64,000 nt of DNA from Chryseobacterium indologenes. Lineage in GTDB: Bacteria > Bacteroidota > Bacteroidia > Flavobacteriales > Weeksellaceae. The notes under the pieces were generated by a model that was not told the DNA's origin, did no database searches, and saw only the letters and a list, made by a program, of their open reading frames with translations. The position numbers and the translations under genes are program-made. Below are positions 54,463 to 62,948 of this stretch, piece after piece (position 1 is the first letter of the stretch; each line of letters opens with the position of its first letter). The DNA lies in the NCBI GenBank assembly GCA_001013295.1, contig LAZY01000031.1:1-64000 (forward strand). The letters are read 5' to 3'.

Positions 54463-55236
54463 ATGAAAACAACACTTGTCGATTTAACCAAACCCATTCA
54501 GTACAATGCAGGAGACCCATGGTTCATGCGGGTGAAAATAAAGCATAAAGCACACCGTAAATCACACTGGTTGATTAGGTTGGCATTAAGACTTCCTTCA
54601 AGGCTTTTTCCTAAAAACTGGACGGGATGGGCAGATGATACCATAAAGAACATGGGACTTCATGCAACCACACACATTGATGCACCATGGCATTATGGAC
54701 CCGTTGTAGAAGGGAAACCTGCCAAAACGATTGATCAGATCCCGCTGGAATGGTGTTATGGAGACGGTATTGTGATAGATTGCAGCCATAAAGAGGATTT
54801 TGTGGCAATTACTGTAGATGATCTGAAAAAAGATCTCAATAAAAACGGAATTACAATCCGGGAAGGAAATATTGTTTTAATCCGAACCGATCGCGATAAA
54901 CTGATGGGAACTGCAGACTTTGTAGAAAAAGGAACCGGAATGAGCAAAGAAGCAACTGAATGGCTGATTGATCAGGGTGTAAAAGTAATGGGAATAGACC
55001 AATGGGGCTGGGATCTTCCTTTAAAATATATGGCGAAAAAAGCCAAAGAACTGAATGACCCCGAATATTTCTGGGAAGGCCATCGTGTAGGAATAGAAAA
55101 AGAATATTTACATATCGAGCAGCTTACCAATCTTGGAGCATTGCCTCCGTCCGGATTTAAGATCTGTGTATTTCCTCTTAAAATTGTCGGAGGATCTGCA
55201 GCTCCGGCGAGAGTAGTAGCGATGATAGATGCATAG
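54463..55236 (+). CDS. Cyclase-family metal hydrolase (kynurenine formamidase-like fold)
   Basis: A 257-residue protein of the cyclase/KynB family. The family motif HxTHxDAPxH appears as GLHATTHIDAPWHYGP, and DCSHKEDFVAITVDDLKK, VLIRTDRDKL and MGIDQWGWDLPLKY complete the pattern. Metal-dependent hydrolysis of an amide or lactone-like substrate is expected; a tryptophan-degradation role cannot be assumed because no kyn genes lie nearby. A perfect terminator follows. Confidence 0.85.
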   Translation: MKTTLVDLTKPIQYNAGDPWFMRVKIKHKAHRKSHWLIRLALRLPSRLFPKNWTGWADDTIKNMGLHATTHIDAPWHYGPVVEGKPAKTIDQIPLEWCYGDGIVIDCSHKEDFVAITVDDLKKDLNKNGITIREGNIVLIRTDRDKLMGTADFVEKGTGMSKEATEWLIDQGVKVMGIDQWGWDLPLKYMAKKAKELNDPEYFWEGHRVGIEKEYLHIEQLTNLGALPPSGFKICVFPLKIVGGSAAPARVVAMIDA

Positions 55237-55260
55237 GAATGTAAATTTTACAGAAAAACA

Positions 55261-55298
55261 AAAAGGACGAATTTGTCAATAAGCAAATTCGTCCTTTT
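55261..55298. terminator. Bidirectional terminator
   Basis: AAAAGGACGAATTTG (55261-55275) and CAAATTCGTCCTTTT (55284-55298) form a perfect 15-bp stem between the convergent cyclase-family and sdhB genes. Confidence 0.88.
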
Positions 55299-55327
55299 AA
55301 ATAGTATCATTTCGACTTTCGTCTCAT

Positions 55328-56080
55328 TTAATTTTTCTTTCTGAAAAATAAAGCTCTGTTATACTCAAAATTCATTCTGGCGATATTGAGTACTGAAATT
55401 CCCTGAGGACATTCTACTTCACAGGCTTCCGTATTGGAGCAGTGCCCGAATAATTCGGTGTCCATTTGGGAAACCATATCCAGAACACGTTTGCTTCTTT
55501 CTTCCTTACCTTGCGGAAGTAATGCCATGTGTGTAATTTTAGCAGAAGTAAATAAAGCGGCACTTCCGTTTTTACACGTAGCCACACAAGCTCCACATCC
55601 GATACATGCAGCAGAATCAAAAGCTTCTTCAGCTGTTTGGTGAGTCACCGGAATAGCCGTTGCATCAGGAGCCTGGCCGGTATTCACCGATACAAAACCT
55701 CCTGAAGATATAATTCTGTCAAAGGCGGAACGGTCTACTTTTAAGTCTTTTTTTACGGGAAAGGCTTCTGCCCGGAAAGGTTCTATCAAAATTGTTTCCC
55801 CATCTTTAAAAGATCTTAAGTGAAGCTGGCAGGTTGTCGTATTTTTTAAAGGACCATGCGCAATACCGTTGATCATCATTCCACATTGACCACAGATTCC
55901 TTCACGGCAGTCGTGATCGAATTCTACAGGTTCATCGCCTTCGGTGATCAGCTTTTCGTTTAAAGTATCCAGCATTTCTAAGAAAGACATATGAGAATTC
56001 AATTCTTTCAGGTCGTAGCTGACCAGTTTTCCTTCGCTGTCTTTATCTTTCTGTCTCCATATCTTAAGGTGTAAATCCAT
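55328..56080 (-). CDS. sdhB: Succinate dehydrogenase/fumarate reductase iron-sulfur subunit
   Basis: A 250-residue Fe-S subunit that passes electrons from the flavoprotein to quinone. The [2Fe-2S] motif is CREGICGQCGMMING, and the other clusters use CIGCGACVATCKNG and CSNTEACEVECPQGISVL. It is the last gene of the operon sdhC-sdhA-sdhB, as in other Bacteroidetes, 14 bases after sdhA. Confidence 0.96.
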   Translation of the reverse strand: MDLHLKIWRQKDKDSEGKLVSYDLKELNSHMSFLEMLDTLNEKLITEGDEPVEFDHDCREGICGQCGMMINGIAHGPLKNTTTCQLHLRSFKDGETILIEPFRAEAFPVKKDLKVDRSAFDRIISSGGFVSVNTGQAPDATAIPVTHQTAEEAFDSAACIGCGACVATCKNGSAALFTSAKITHMALLPQGKEERSKRVLDMVSQMDTELFGHCSNTEACEVECPQGISVLNIARMNFEYNRALFFRKKN

Positions 56081-56094
56081 AATTTTTCTGTTTT

Positions 56095-58011
56095 TTATTT
56101 GTAACTTCTTACCGTTGGCTGAATTTCTTCGAAGATCAGAGGCTCCTTGATCAGCTCAGGTTCTCCATTTTCACCGGTCCATGCCCATGCGGAGATGAAT
56201 TGGTATTCAGCATCATTTCTCATTGCTTCTCCATCAGGAGTCTGGAATTCTTCTCTGAAGTGAGCACCACAGGATTCGTTACGGGTTAGGGCATCATAGC
56301 ACATCAGTTCTCCGATTTCGAAATAATCGGCAACACGGCCTGCTTTTTCCAGTTCAGCATTCATTTTATCTCCCTGCCCGGAAACCCTTACGTCTCTGTA
56401 GAATTCCTCTTTCAGTTTCCTGATTTCCTGAATCGCATACTTTAATCCTTCTTCATTTCTGGCCAGACCACAATAGTCATACAATAGTTTCCCCAGCGTT
56501 TTATGAAAATGGTCCACGGTTTTGGTTCCTTTGATATTCATTAAATCCTGAATCTGTTTTTTAACGGCATTTTCCGCCTGCTCAAATTCAGCAGTATCCA
56601 GTGAAATTTTTCCGGTATGAATTTCATCCGCCAGATAATTGGCAATGGTATAAGGAGCGATGAAATATCCGTCTACAGAAGCCTGTAGAAGAGAGTTTGC
56701 TCCCAGTCGGTTGGCCCCGTGATCGGCAAAATTAGCTTCCCCTAAAGCAAAGAGCCCCGGAACGGTAGTCATCAGTTCATAATCTACCCAAAGGCCACCC
56801 ATCGAGAAATGGGCAGAGGGGGAGATCATCATCGGTTCTTTATAGGCATCATAGCCGGTAATCTTAAGATACATATCGAATAGGTTTCCATATTTCTCCT
56901 TTATCTTATCCTTTCCCTGTTCTTTTATCGCTTTGGAAAAATCAAGATAGACTGCATTTTTCAAAGGCCCGATTCCGAAGCCGGCATCAATTCTTTCCTT
57001 TGCGGCGCGGGATGAAATATCTCTTGGTGCAAGGTTTCCGAAAGCAGGGTATCTTCTTTCCAGGTAATAATCTCTTTCATTTTCCGGAATATCATTCGGT
57101 GCCCGGTTTTCATCCGGTTTTAAAGGAACCCATATTCGTCCGTCATTACGCAACGATTCAGACATCAAAGTAAGTTTAGACTGATACCCTCCGGACTGTG
57201 GGAGAGAAGTAGGGTGTACCTGAATCCAGCTTGGAGAAGCCATTAAAGCTCCTTTTTTATGGGCTCTCCAGATCGCAGAACCATTACATCCCATGGCTAG
57301 AGTAGAAAGGTAATAGATTTTTCCATAGCCACCTGTTGCCAGTATGACAGCATGTGCAGCATGTCTTTCAATTTCTCCTGTGTCTAAATTCCTTACGATA
57401 ATTCCTCTGGCTTTGCCGTCAACAGTGACTAGATCAAGCATTTCATGTCTTGAAAACAATTGTACAGAACCTTTTCCGACCTGTCTCATTAAAGCCTGGT
57501 AAGCACCAAGAAGCAACTGCTGTCCTGTCTGCCCTCTGGCATAAAACGTCCGGCTCACCTGAACACCTCCAAATGAGCGGTTGTTAAGGTAGCCTCCGTA
57601 TTCACGTCCAAACGGAACTCCCTGTGCCACGGCCTGATCGATGAGGTTCAGAGAACATTCTGCCATACGATAAACATTGGCTTCACGGGCTCTGAAGTCA
57701 CCACCTTTCAGGGTGTCTACAAACATTCTGTAAACGCTGTCACCATCATTTTTATAATTTTTCGCAGCATTTACTCCTCCCTGTGCCGCAACGGAGTGTG
57801 CTCTTCTCGGACTATCCTGGAAGCAGAACGCCTTTACATTATAGCCCATTTCTCCTAAAGAGGCCGCAATAGAGCTTCCGGCCAGACCCGTTCCTACAAC
57901 GATCACATCCAGCTTTTTGCGGTTGGCCGGATTGACGAGTTTAGCTTTCTTTTTATATTGAGCCCATTTGTGTTCCAATGGACCTTGTGGTATTTTTGAA
58001 TCTAAAATCAT
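56095..58011 (-). CDS. sdhA: Succinate dehydrogenase/fumarate reductase flavoprotein subunit
   Basis: A 638-residue catalytic subunit oxidising succinate to fumarate (or the reverse) with covalent [27 protein letters not shown] is the dinucleotide-binding fold; [15 protein letters not shown] holds the FAD-linked His. The substrate-binding segment [14 protein letters not shown], the active-site Arg region [14 protein letters not shown] and [17 protein letters not shown] are present. The C-terminal domain has [18 protein letters not shown]. Length and gene order fit the Bacteroidetes-type enzyme. Confidence 0.97.
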   Translation of the reverse strand: MILDSKIPQGPLEHKWAQYKKKAKLVNPANRKKLDVIVVGTGLAGSSIAASLGEMGYNVKAFCFQDSPRRAHSVAAQGGVNAAKNYKNDGDSVYRMFVDTLKGGDFRAREANVYRMAECSLNLIDQAVAQGVPFGREYGGYLNNRSFGGVQVSRTFYARGQTGQQLLLGAYQALMRQVGKGSVQLFSRHEMLDLVTVDGKARGIIVRNLDTGEIERHAAHAVILATGGYGKIYYLSTLAMGCNGSAIWRAHKKGALMASPSWIQVHPTSLPQSGGYQSKLTLMSESLRNDGRIWVPLKPDENRAPNDIPENERDYYLERRYPAFGNLAPRDISSRAAKERIDAGFGIGPLKNAVYLDFSKAIKEQGKDKIKEKYGNLFDMYLKITGYDAYKEPMMISPSAHFSMGGLWVDYELMTTVPGLFALGEANFADHGANRLGANSLLQASVDGYFIAPYTIANYLADEIHTGKISLDTAEFEQAENAVKKQIQDLMNIKGTKTVDHFHKTLGKLLYDYCGLARNEEGLKYAIQEIRKLKEEFYRDVRVSGQGDKMNAELEKAGRVADYFEIGELMCYDALTRNESCGAHFREEFQTPDGEAMRNDAEYQFISAWAWTGENGEPELIKEPLIFEEIQPTVRSYK

Positions 58012-58023
58012 GATAGGTCTGTT

Positions 58024-58680
58024 TTAATGATAGGTGAAGAATACATAAATCGGCATCAGGGCAAAGCCTAAACTGATAATGATGGAATAGGCGGTTCCGA
58101 TGATTTTAAACCATTTAACGAACTTAGGATGGTATAGGCCAAGTGTTCTGACTGCACTGTATAATCCGTGAATCAGGTGATAGCAGAGTGCAACCATTGA
58201 AAGTACATAAATAACAACGTACCACCATTCTTTGAATACGGTTACCACCAGAATGTACAGATCCTTATTTCCGTTTTCATCCAACGGCGGATTCCCGAAT
58301 TTGTAGATATACCAGAAATTTTGAAAATGGATCACCAGAAAGATCAGAACCAATGTCCCGAGGATTCCCATATTTCTGGAAGCCCATTTACTGGCTCTTC
58401 CACGTCGGTCAGTCTGATAACCGCCTCCGGATTTTCTGTTTTTTAAAGTAATGATTAAACCATCTACAGCATGCAGAATAATACTTGCATACAGAACATA
58501 AGAAACTATTTTGATGATGATATTTCCTGATAAAAAATGCGAGTAGGCATTAAACTGCAGGTGAGCCTGCTCCTGGGGAAGAAAAAGCTGAAGATTTCCG
58601 AGGAAGTGGATCAACAGGAAGAATCCTAAAAAGAGTCCCGTGAGACACATCAGCATTTTTCTTGACAATGTTGATAACAT
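58024..58680 (-). CDS. sdhC: Succinate dehydrogenase cytochrome b subunit
   Basis: A 218-residue membrane anchor with five predicted helices, as in single-anchor (type B) fumarate reductases/succinate dehydrogenases. MLSTLSRKMLMCLTGLFLGFFLLIHFLGNLQLF and YASIILHAVDGLIITL, IFLVIHFQNFWYIYKFG and CYHLIHGLYSAVRTLG carry His residues expected to bind two haems b. Followed by sdhA after 12 bases. Confidence 0.93.
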   Translation of the reverse strand: MLSTLSRKMLMCLTGLFLGFFLLIHFLGNLQLFLPQEQAHLQFNAYSHFLSGNIIIKIVSYVLYASIILHAVDGLIITLKNRKSGGGYQTDRRGRASKWASRNMGILGTLVLIFLVIHFQNFWYIYKFGNPPLDENGNKDLYILVVTVFKEWWYVVIYVLSMVALCYHLIHGLYSAVRTLGLYHPKFVKWFKIIGTAYSIIISLGFALMPIYVFFTYH

Positions 58681-58696
58681 ATGTTTGATTTAATAA

Positions 58697-60127
58697 TTAA
58701 TAATATCCTAAAACTTTCATCCACAATCCTCCTACGACCATGTAGATGATCAGCAGAACAATTCCTATTTCAAGACCTCTGAGCCACCAGACTTTCAGGT
58801 CGACATAACCACTTCCGAAGAATACTGGAGCCGGACCATGTCCGTAATGAGTAAGTACTCCATAAATTGAACCCATGAAACCAAGCATCATTGCCAGCAG
58901 CATAGGCGGAATTCCCAAAGAAACCCCTACACCCAATAATGCGGCATACATGGCAGCTACGTGAGCGGTAGCACTGGCAAAAATATAGTGGCTGAAGAAA
59001 TAGACAACAATAATAACCGGGAAGGCTACCTGCCAGCTCAGACCTCCGATCTGTACTTTAATAAGATTACTGAACCAGCCAATGAAACCCAATTCATTCA
59101 GAGAGCTTGCCATCATCACCAGAACGGCGAACCAAACGATGGTATCCCATGCTCCTTTTTCCCCTTTTACATCTTCCCAGGTTAATACTGAAGTCAACAG
59201 TAATAAGGTTAATCCGATAAAAGCTGTTGTAGTAGCATCAATAGAAAGTGCTCCACCAAAGATCCAAAGGAATAAAAGAATGAAGAAAGCTAATAGCATC
59301 AGCCATTCGTTTCTGGAAATTGGTCCCATTTCTTTTAATTTCTGAGCTGCCATTTTCGGAGCATCACCGGTTTTTTTCAATTCAGGCGGATAGAGTTTAT
59401 ACAATACCAAAGGGACAATAAAGAAAGCTACGACACCAGGTAAAAATCCGGCAGCAGCCCATGACATCCAGGTAATATCAATTCCAAGATTGGCAGCGAA
59501 TTTCTGACACATCGGGTTACTCGCAGTCCCGGTAAGGAACATGGAAGAAGCGATAAGGTTCATATAATAACTGTTCAATGTTAGGAATGAACCTAGTTTT
59601 CTGTGGGTTTCAGGTTTTTCCGGAACGGAATCGAAACTGATGGCCATAGATTTCATGATAGGGTAGATGATTCCGCCTCCTCTTGCCGTATTACTTGGAA
59701 TAGCAGGGGCCAGACAAACATCGGCTAGTCCAAGCCCGTAAGCCAGTCCTAATGAACTTTTCCCGAAAACCCTGATGAATAAAAAAGCTATACGGTTTCC
59801 CAATCCTGTTTTGATAAACCCTCTGGCAATAAAGAAGGAAATCCCGATCAGCCAGATTACTTTATCTCCAAAACCGGAAAGCGCTTTGGTTATTGATTTT
59901 CCGGCATCACCGGGAGCCACTACCTGCGTAAGCGCTGTAAAACCAATGGCCATCATACACATGGTTCCCATAGGTGCCGCTTTAAGAATAATTCCTAAAA
60001 TAGTTGCCGCAAAGATGGCAAACAGATGCCAGGCATTCTCGGCTACTCCCTCCGGAGCAGGAATGAACCATATGATCAACGCAACAACAAAGGTGATCGC
60101 TACGTTTTTAATATTTATTTCTTTCAT
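58697..60127 (-). CDS. DASS-family dicarboxylate transporter
   Basis: A 476-residue membrane protein with about 12 segments, of the divalent anion:Na+ symporter (DASS/SLC13) family, probably moving C4-dicarboxylates such as malate, fumarate or succinate. Signatures include FGDKVIWLIGISFFIARGFIKTGLGNRIA, LADVCLAPAIPSNTARGGGIIYPI, MFLTGTASNPMCQKFA and the second half-repeat VKGEKGAWDTIVWFAVLVMMASSLNELG and FASATAHVAAMYAALLGVGVSLG. SNT and TAS motifs are the family's Na+/substrate sites. It lies 16 bases before sdhC, so substrate uptake and succinate oxidation are co-expressed. Confidence 0.9.
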   Translation of the reverse strand: MKEINIKNVAITFVVALIIWFIPAPEGVAENAWHLFAIFAATILGIILKAAPMGTMCMMAIGFTALTQVVAPGDAGKSITKALSGFGDKVIWLIGISFFIARGFIKTGLGNRIAFLFIRVFGKSSLGLAYGLGLADVCLAPAIPSNTARGGGIIYPIMKSMAISFDSVPEKPETHRKLGSFLTLNSYYMNLIASSMFLTGTASNPMCQKFAANLGIDITWMSWAAAGFLPGVVAFFIVPLVLYKLYPPELKKTGDAPKMAAQKLKEMGPISRNEWLMLLAFFILLFLWIFGGALSIDATTTAFIGLTLLLLTSVLTWEDVKGEKGAWDTIVWFAVLVMMASSLNELGFIGWFSNLIKVQIGGLSWQVAFPVIIVVYFFSHYIFASATAHVAAMYAALLGVGVSLGIPPMLLAMMLGFMGSIYGVLTHYGHGPAPVFFGSGYVDLKVWWLRGLEIGIVLLIIYMVVGGLWMKVLGYY

Positions 60128-60146
60128 GATAATAACTATTTAAAGG

Positions 60147-61313
60147 TTAGAACCTACTCTGTACCTGGACAATGAATAGATTGTTGTTGTATTGTGATGT
60201 GTTTTCTACCTGATGTTTGTAACGGTCAAACTGTACACCCAGCTGAATTCTTGCTCCGTAATTTTTCAGAAATTCAAGTCCGAACATTGGAGTGATCGTC
60301 TGTCTTGGGTTGGAGGCCAATCTGAAATTGGTGTCGAGGTACTCATATCGGCAGGATAGTTCAAAAGCGCTGAGGTTTTTGTGGTTGATCTCATATCTTA
60401 CGTTCGGAAGAAAATAGACGCCACGTACCAGGTATTGATCCGGGTTCTCAGGCCGTAATTCAGGAGCGATGGAATTGTAGAGTACATGATTGGTTGCCTG
60501 TTTGGCTTCCAGTTGCATATCCAGGCTCCATTTTGGGTCAAATTTGACCAGTGAGCTAAGGTCTACTCCCACGGCATATACCTTTTTACTGAATACTTCT
60601 CCGATCCCTCCGTTTAAACCAACATTGAAATTGTATTTCTGAGATAATCCGAAAACCAGACGGCTAGAATATTGCTTTCCATTGTCATTATCATTGATCT
60701 GGTTTTTACCATTTCCGTTCACTACAGAAACTGCGTATTGGAACGGTATTTCTCCCAGTTGAAGCTGACCGGTTGCAGACATCCCGATCTGGAAACTCGT
60801 CCAACCCAGCTTACCAAATTCTGTATATTGATTAGACCAGTCTAAAGATTTAATTATATCAATAGGGTAAGTCTCTTCAATACCGAACCATGGTCTGAAC
60901 TGTCCTACGGTAATGGCTAATTTTGGATTGAAAGTATACTTCAGATAAGCATTTTCAAGAACTCTGCTTTTGGGATCATTTTTAAAGTCGGCAAGGTTGG
61001 CCAGAACAACAACTTCCGTACGTTTACTGATCTGTGCCCGTACCTGAACTCTCATGTACTTAAGCATGAAATTATTATCCGTCCCGGAGCCATCGGTATG
61101 ATGAAGCCCGTTGACATCTACATCTTTGGACATCCCTACCAGGTAACGTGCCTGAAAAAGGCCTTTAATCTGCAGTTGCGGATACTTTACATTGTCTTCC
61201 TGCTGTTGAGGAGGTTGGGCTTTGAGAGAATCCTGGATCTGTGCATTGGCTGATAACCCGCAGGCCAGCATACAGAGGACCAGGCTTTTCTTTTTGATTG
61301 AAAAAAAGGCCAT
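60147..61313 (-). CDS. Phosphate-selective-porin-like outer membrane protein
   Basis: A 388-residue outer membrane barrel with signal peptide (ends LSANAQ). The pattern QIKGLFQARYLVGMSKDVDVNGL, FMLKYMRVQVRAQISKRTEVVVLANLADF, AYLKYTFNPKLAITVGQFRPWFGIEETYPID and C-terminal YGARIQLGVQFDRYKHQVEN...FIVQVQSRF fits the porin O/P family. The last residue is Phe, as in barrel proteins. It is 19 bases upstream of the dicarboxylate transporter gene; by context it likely admits dicarboxylates and not phosphate. Confidence 0.85.
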   Translation of the reverse strand: MAFFSIKKKSLVLCMLACGLSANAQIQDSLKAQPPQQQEDNVKYPQLQIKGLFQARYLVGMSKDVDVNGLHHTDGSGTDNNFMLKYMRVQVRAQISKRTEVVVLANLADFKNDPKSRVLENAYLKYTFNPKLAITVGQFRPWFGIEETYPIDIIKSLDWSNQYTEFGKLGWTSFQIGMSATGQLQLGEIPFQYAVSVVNGNGKNQINDNDNGKQYSSRLVFGLSQKYNFNVGLNGGIGEVFSKKVYAVGVDLSSLVKFDPKWSLDMQLEAKQATNHVLYNSIAPELRPENPDQYLVRGVYFLPNVRYEINHKNLSAFELSCRYEYLDTNFRLASNPRQTITPMFGLEFLKNYGARIQLGVQFDRYKHQVENTSQYNNNLFIVQVQSRF

Positions 61314-61516
61314 ATCTTTTGTTTGTTTTTTGTTTTTGAATTACTTAAGGTATTGAGACATTTAACCATCCGTCAAATTTTTGATTTGACATCCCTCCGG
61401 AAGAGGGGAATGCTTATGTATTCAATTTAAATGATCATTCAGTGTACTCAATCTGGTCATGTGCAGAATGGAGATGATGGGGATTAAGTTTTACTGTCTG
61501 TATCGTTGAAGAATAC
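61314..61516. other. 203-bp leader of the porin/dicarboxylate operon with two hairpins
   Basis: Contains GTCAAAT-TTTTG-ATTTGAC (61372-61390, perfect 7-bp arms) and CCCTC-CGGAA-GAGGG (61393-61407). Neither is followed by a T-run on the minus strand, so they look like operator or leader structures and not a terminator. Confidence 0.5.
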
Positions 61517-62566
61517 TTAGTTCAATCCTAAGAATGCAAACGGTGCAGATTCTTTAAAATCGGCGTTTGATTTACCGTTATAAGTGCGGTTGTTACTCAG
61601 ATCCAGTTTCATTACTTTACCTTTATTACTCAGGTCAAAATCTTTAAGATCAACCCAGAATGTATTCGGTGTGAATACTGTTTCAAAATAATAGACCAGG
61701 TTTTTCTGATCTGAAACAGAACGCCATCTTGTAGAGGAAATATTAGGTTCTGTAGCTGAAGAGATTCCGTAAGGTACAGAACAGTTTCTGATTACACTGA
61801 AAACACTGGCAACAGCAGTGCGGGTATCGGCAGTCTGAGGAATTGCATTGATGTAGTAGGATGCTCTTACAAAGCGGTCTGCGGCACGGTTTGTTCCCGG
61901 AAGCATAACCGTTCCCGGAATACCTTTCCAGTAATTGTTAAGGGCGAGCTGCTCTTCGAAGATAGGAGAGTTGGTCATTACCGTATAAGATGGATCGTGG
62001 TGGATTACCAGCTTACCATTGATATATTCAAATACGGCATTATCTCCCGAAGCATCAGAAATAGAAAGGTGAACGGTGGTGAATCTCTCTGTTCCCGGAA
62101 TATAATCGCTTACCACAACGAATGGTTCTTTTCTGGAAAATTCTACGGCTTCTTTTACCGTGGCAAAATTATCCAGATAATACTGTGCCCATAACGAGAT
62201 GGCAAGTCCTTTTTTACTTCCTTTTGGGTCAAATTTCGGATATTGAGATTCGCCCAGCCAAAGCAGATTAGCAACCAGTCCTTTTTCGTTCATCCCATCT
62301 GCTGAAGCAATGTCCCATGAAGAGCTGATAAGGCTGCCATATTTGGAGGTCCATTTTACAGATTTGGGTCCGGTTTGGCCGGTACGGTCTATTCCTTTCG
62401 GGAATACCCAGAGGTTGGCCGGGATCTCATCACGCCAGTCCATAGAGCGCGCTGTGATAATATTATTCTGTGGACCTTTGTACACCACTCTTGTACATGC
62501 TTCTGACGGATTCCATAATCCTATGGATAGAATCAAAGAAAATAAAATTAATGGGAACTTTTTCAT
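61517..62566 (-). CDS. Choloylglycine hydrolase-family (Ntn) enzyme, exported
   Basis: A 349-residue linear-amide C-N hydrolase of the penicillin V acylase/bile salt hydrolase family. After a signal peptide (about 23 residues) the mature protein starts with Cys24 (ACTRVVYKG), which would be the N-terminal nucleophile after processing. Further family residues are RSMDWRDEIPANLWVFP (Arg/Asp pair), SYGSLISSSWDIASADGMNEKGL and the Asn in VMTNSPIFEEQLALNNYW. Substrates may be acyl-homoserine lactones, bile salts or penicillin V; the sequence alone does not decide. Confidence 0.88.
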   Translation of the reverse strand: MKKFPLILFSLILSIGLWNPSEACTRVVYKGPQNNIITARSMDWRDEIPANLWVFPKGIDRTGQTGPKSVKWTSKYGSLISSSWDIASADGMNEKGLVANLLWLGESQYPKFDPKGSKKGLAISLWAQYYLDNFATVKEAVEFSRKEPFVVVSDYIPGTERFTTVHLSISDASGDNAVFEYINGKLVIHHDPSYTVMTNSPIFEEQLALNNYWKGIPGTVMLPGTNRAADRFVRASYYINAIPQTADTRTAVASVFSVIRNCSVPYGISSATEPNISSTRWRSVSDQKNLVYYFETVFTPNTFWVDLKDFDLSNKGKVMKLDLSNNRTYNGKSNADFKESAPFAFLGLN

Positions 62567-62948
62567 AATAGTATTATTTGAATTTAAAATTTGTATTGAA
62601 ATTATTGTGAATAATTCAATGGAATTCTTCTCATATTCATTATTTGGTGATATAAATTTAGCGAAATTTGTTTAGATAACATAATTATTTTAACTGATAA
62701 TGTGCAATTCATGTGATGAATCATGGTTGCAGGAGGAAGTATTTGATTATTGGATTTTTTTTTGTAAATTTTAGAGATATCCTATCAAAAAGAGCTAAAA
62801 AAAGAAAATTTTTTAATGTGGTTTTCTGTTGGTCAATGCCTTATAGCAGTCTCTCAATGCTCATTGACGACAGTTTTAAAATAAGTACCACAAACGTAGA
62901 ATGCTGTTCAAAAAAACGTTATATTTGATTGATAGACTGAAGAGATAT
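62567..62948. other. 382-bp divergent intergenic region
   Basis: No gene is supported. It is AT-rich and contains a -7 box for the phytochrome gene. A 71-codon frame starting at a non-ATG codon within it has no recognisable features. Confidence 0.5.
62920..62927 (+). promoter_or_regulatory. -7 box (TATATTTG) of the phytochrome gene
   Basis: Exact TAnnTTTG match 21 bases before the ATG at 62949. No TTG is found at the expected -33 distance. Confidence 0.45.

Noticed and set aside
60147..61313. True phosphate porin
   Set aside because: Family name only; operon context with the dicarboxylate transporter and sdh genes favours organic acids.
62713..62928. 71-codon plus-strand frame upstream of the phytochrome gene
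   Set aside because: Non-ATG start, no family resemblance, and it runs over the predicted -7 box of the phytochrome gene.
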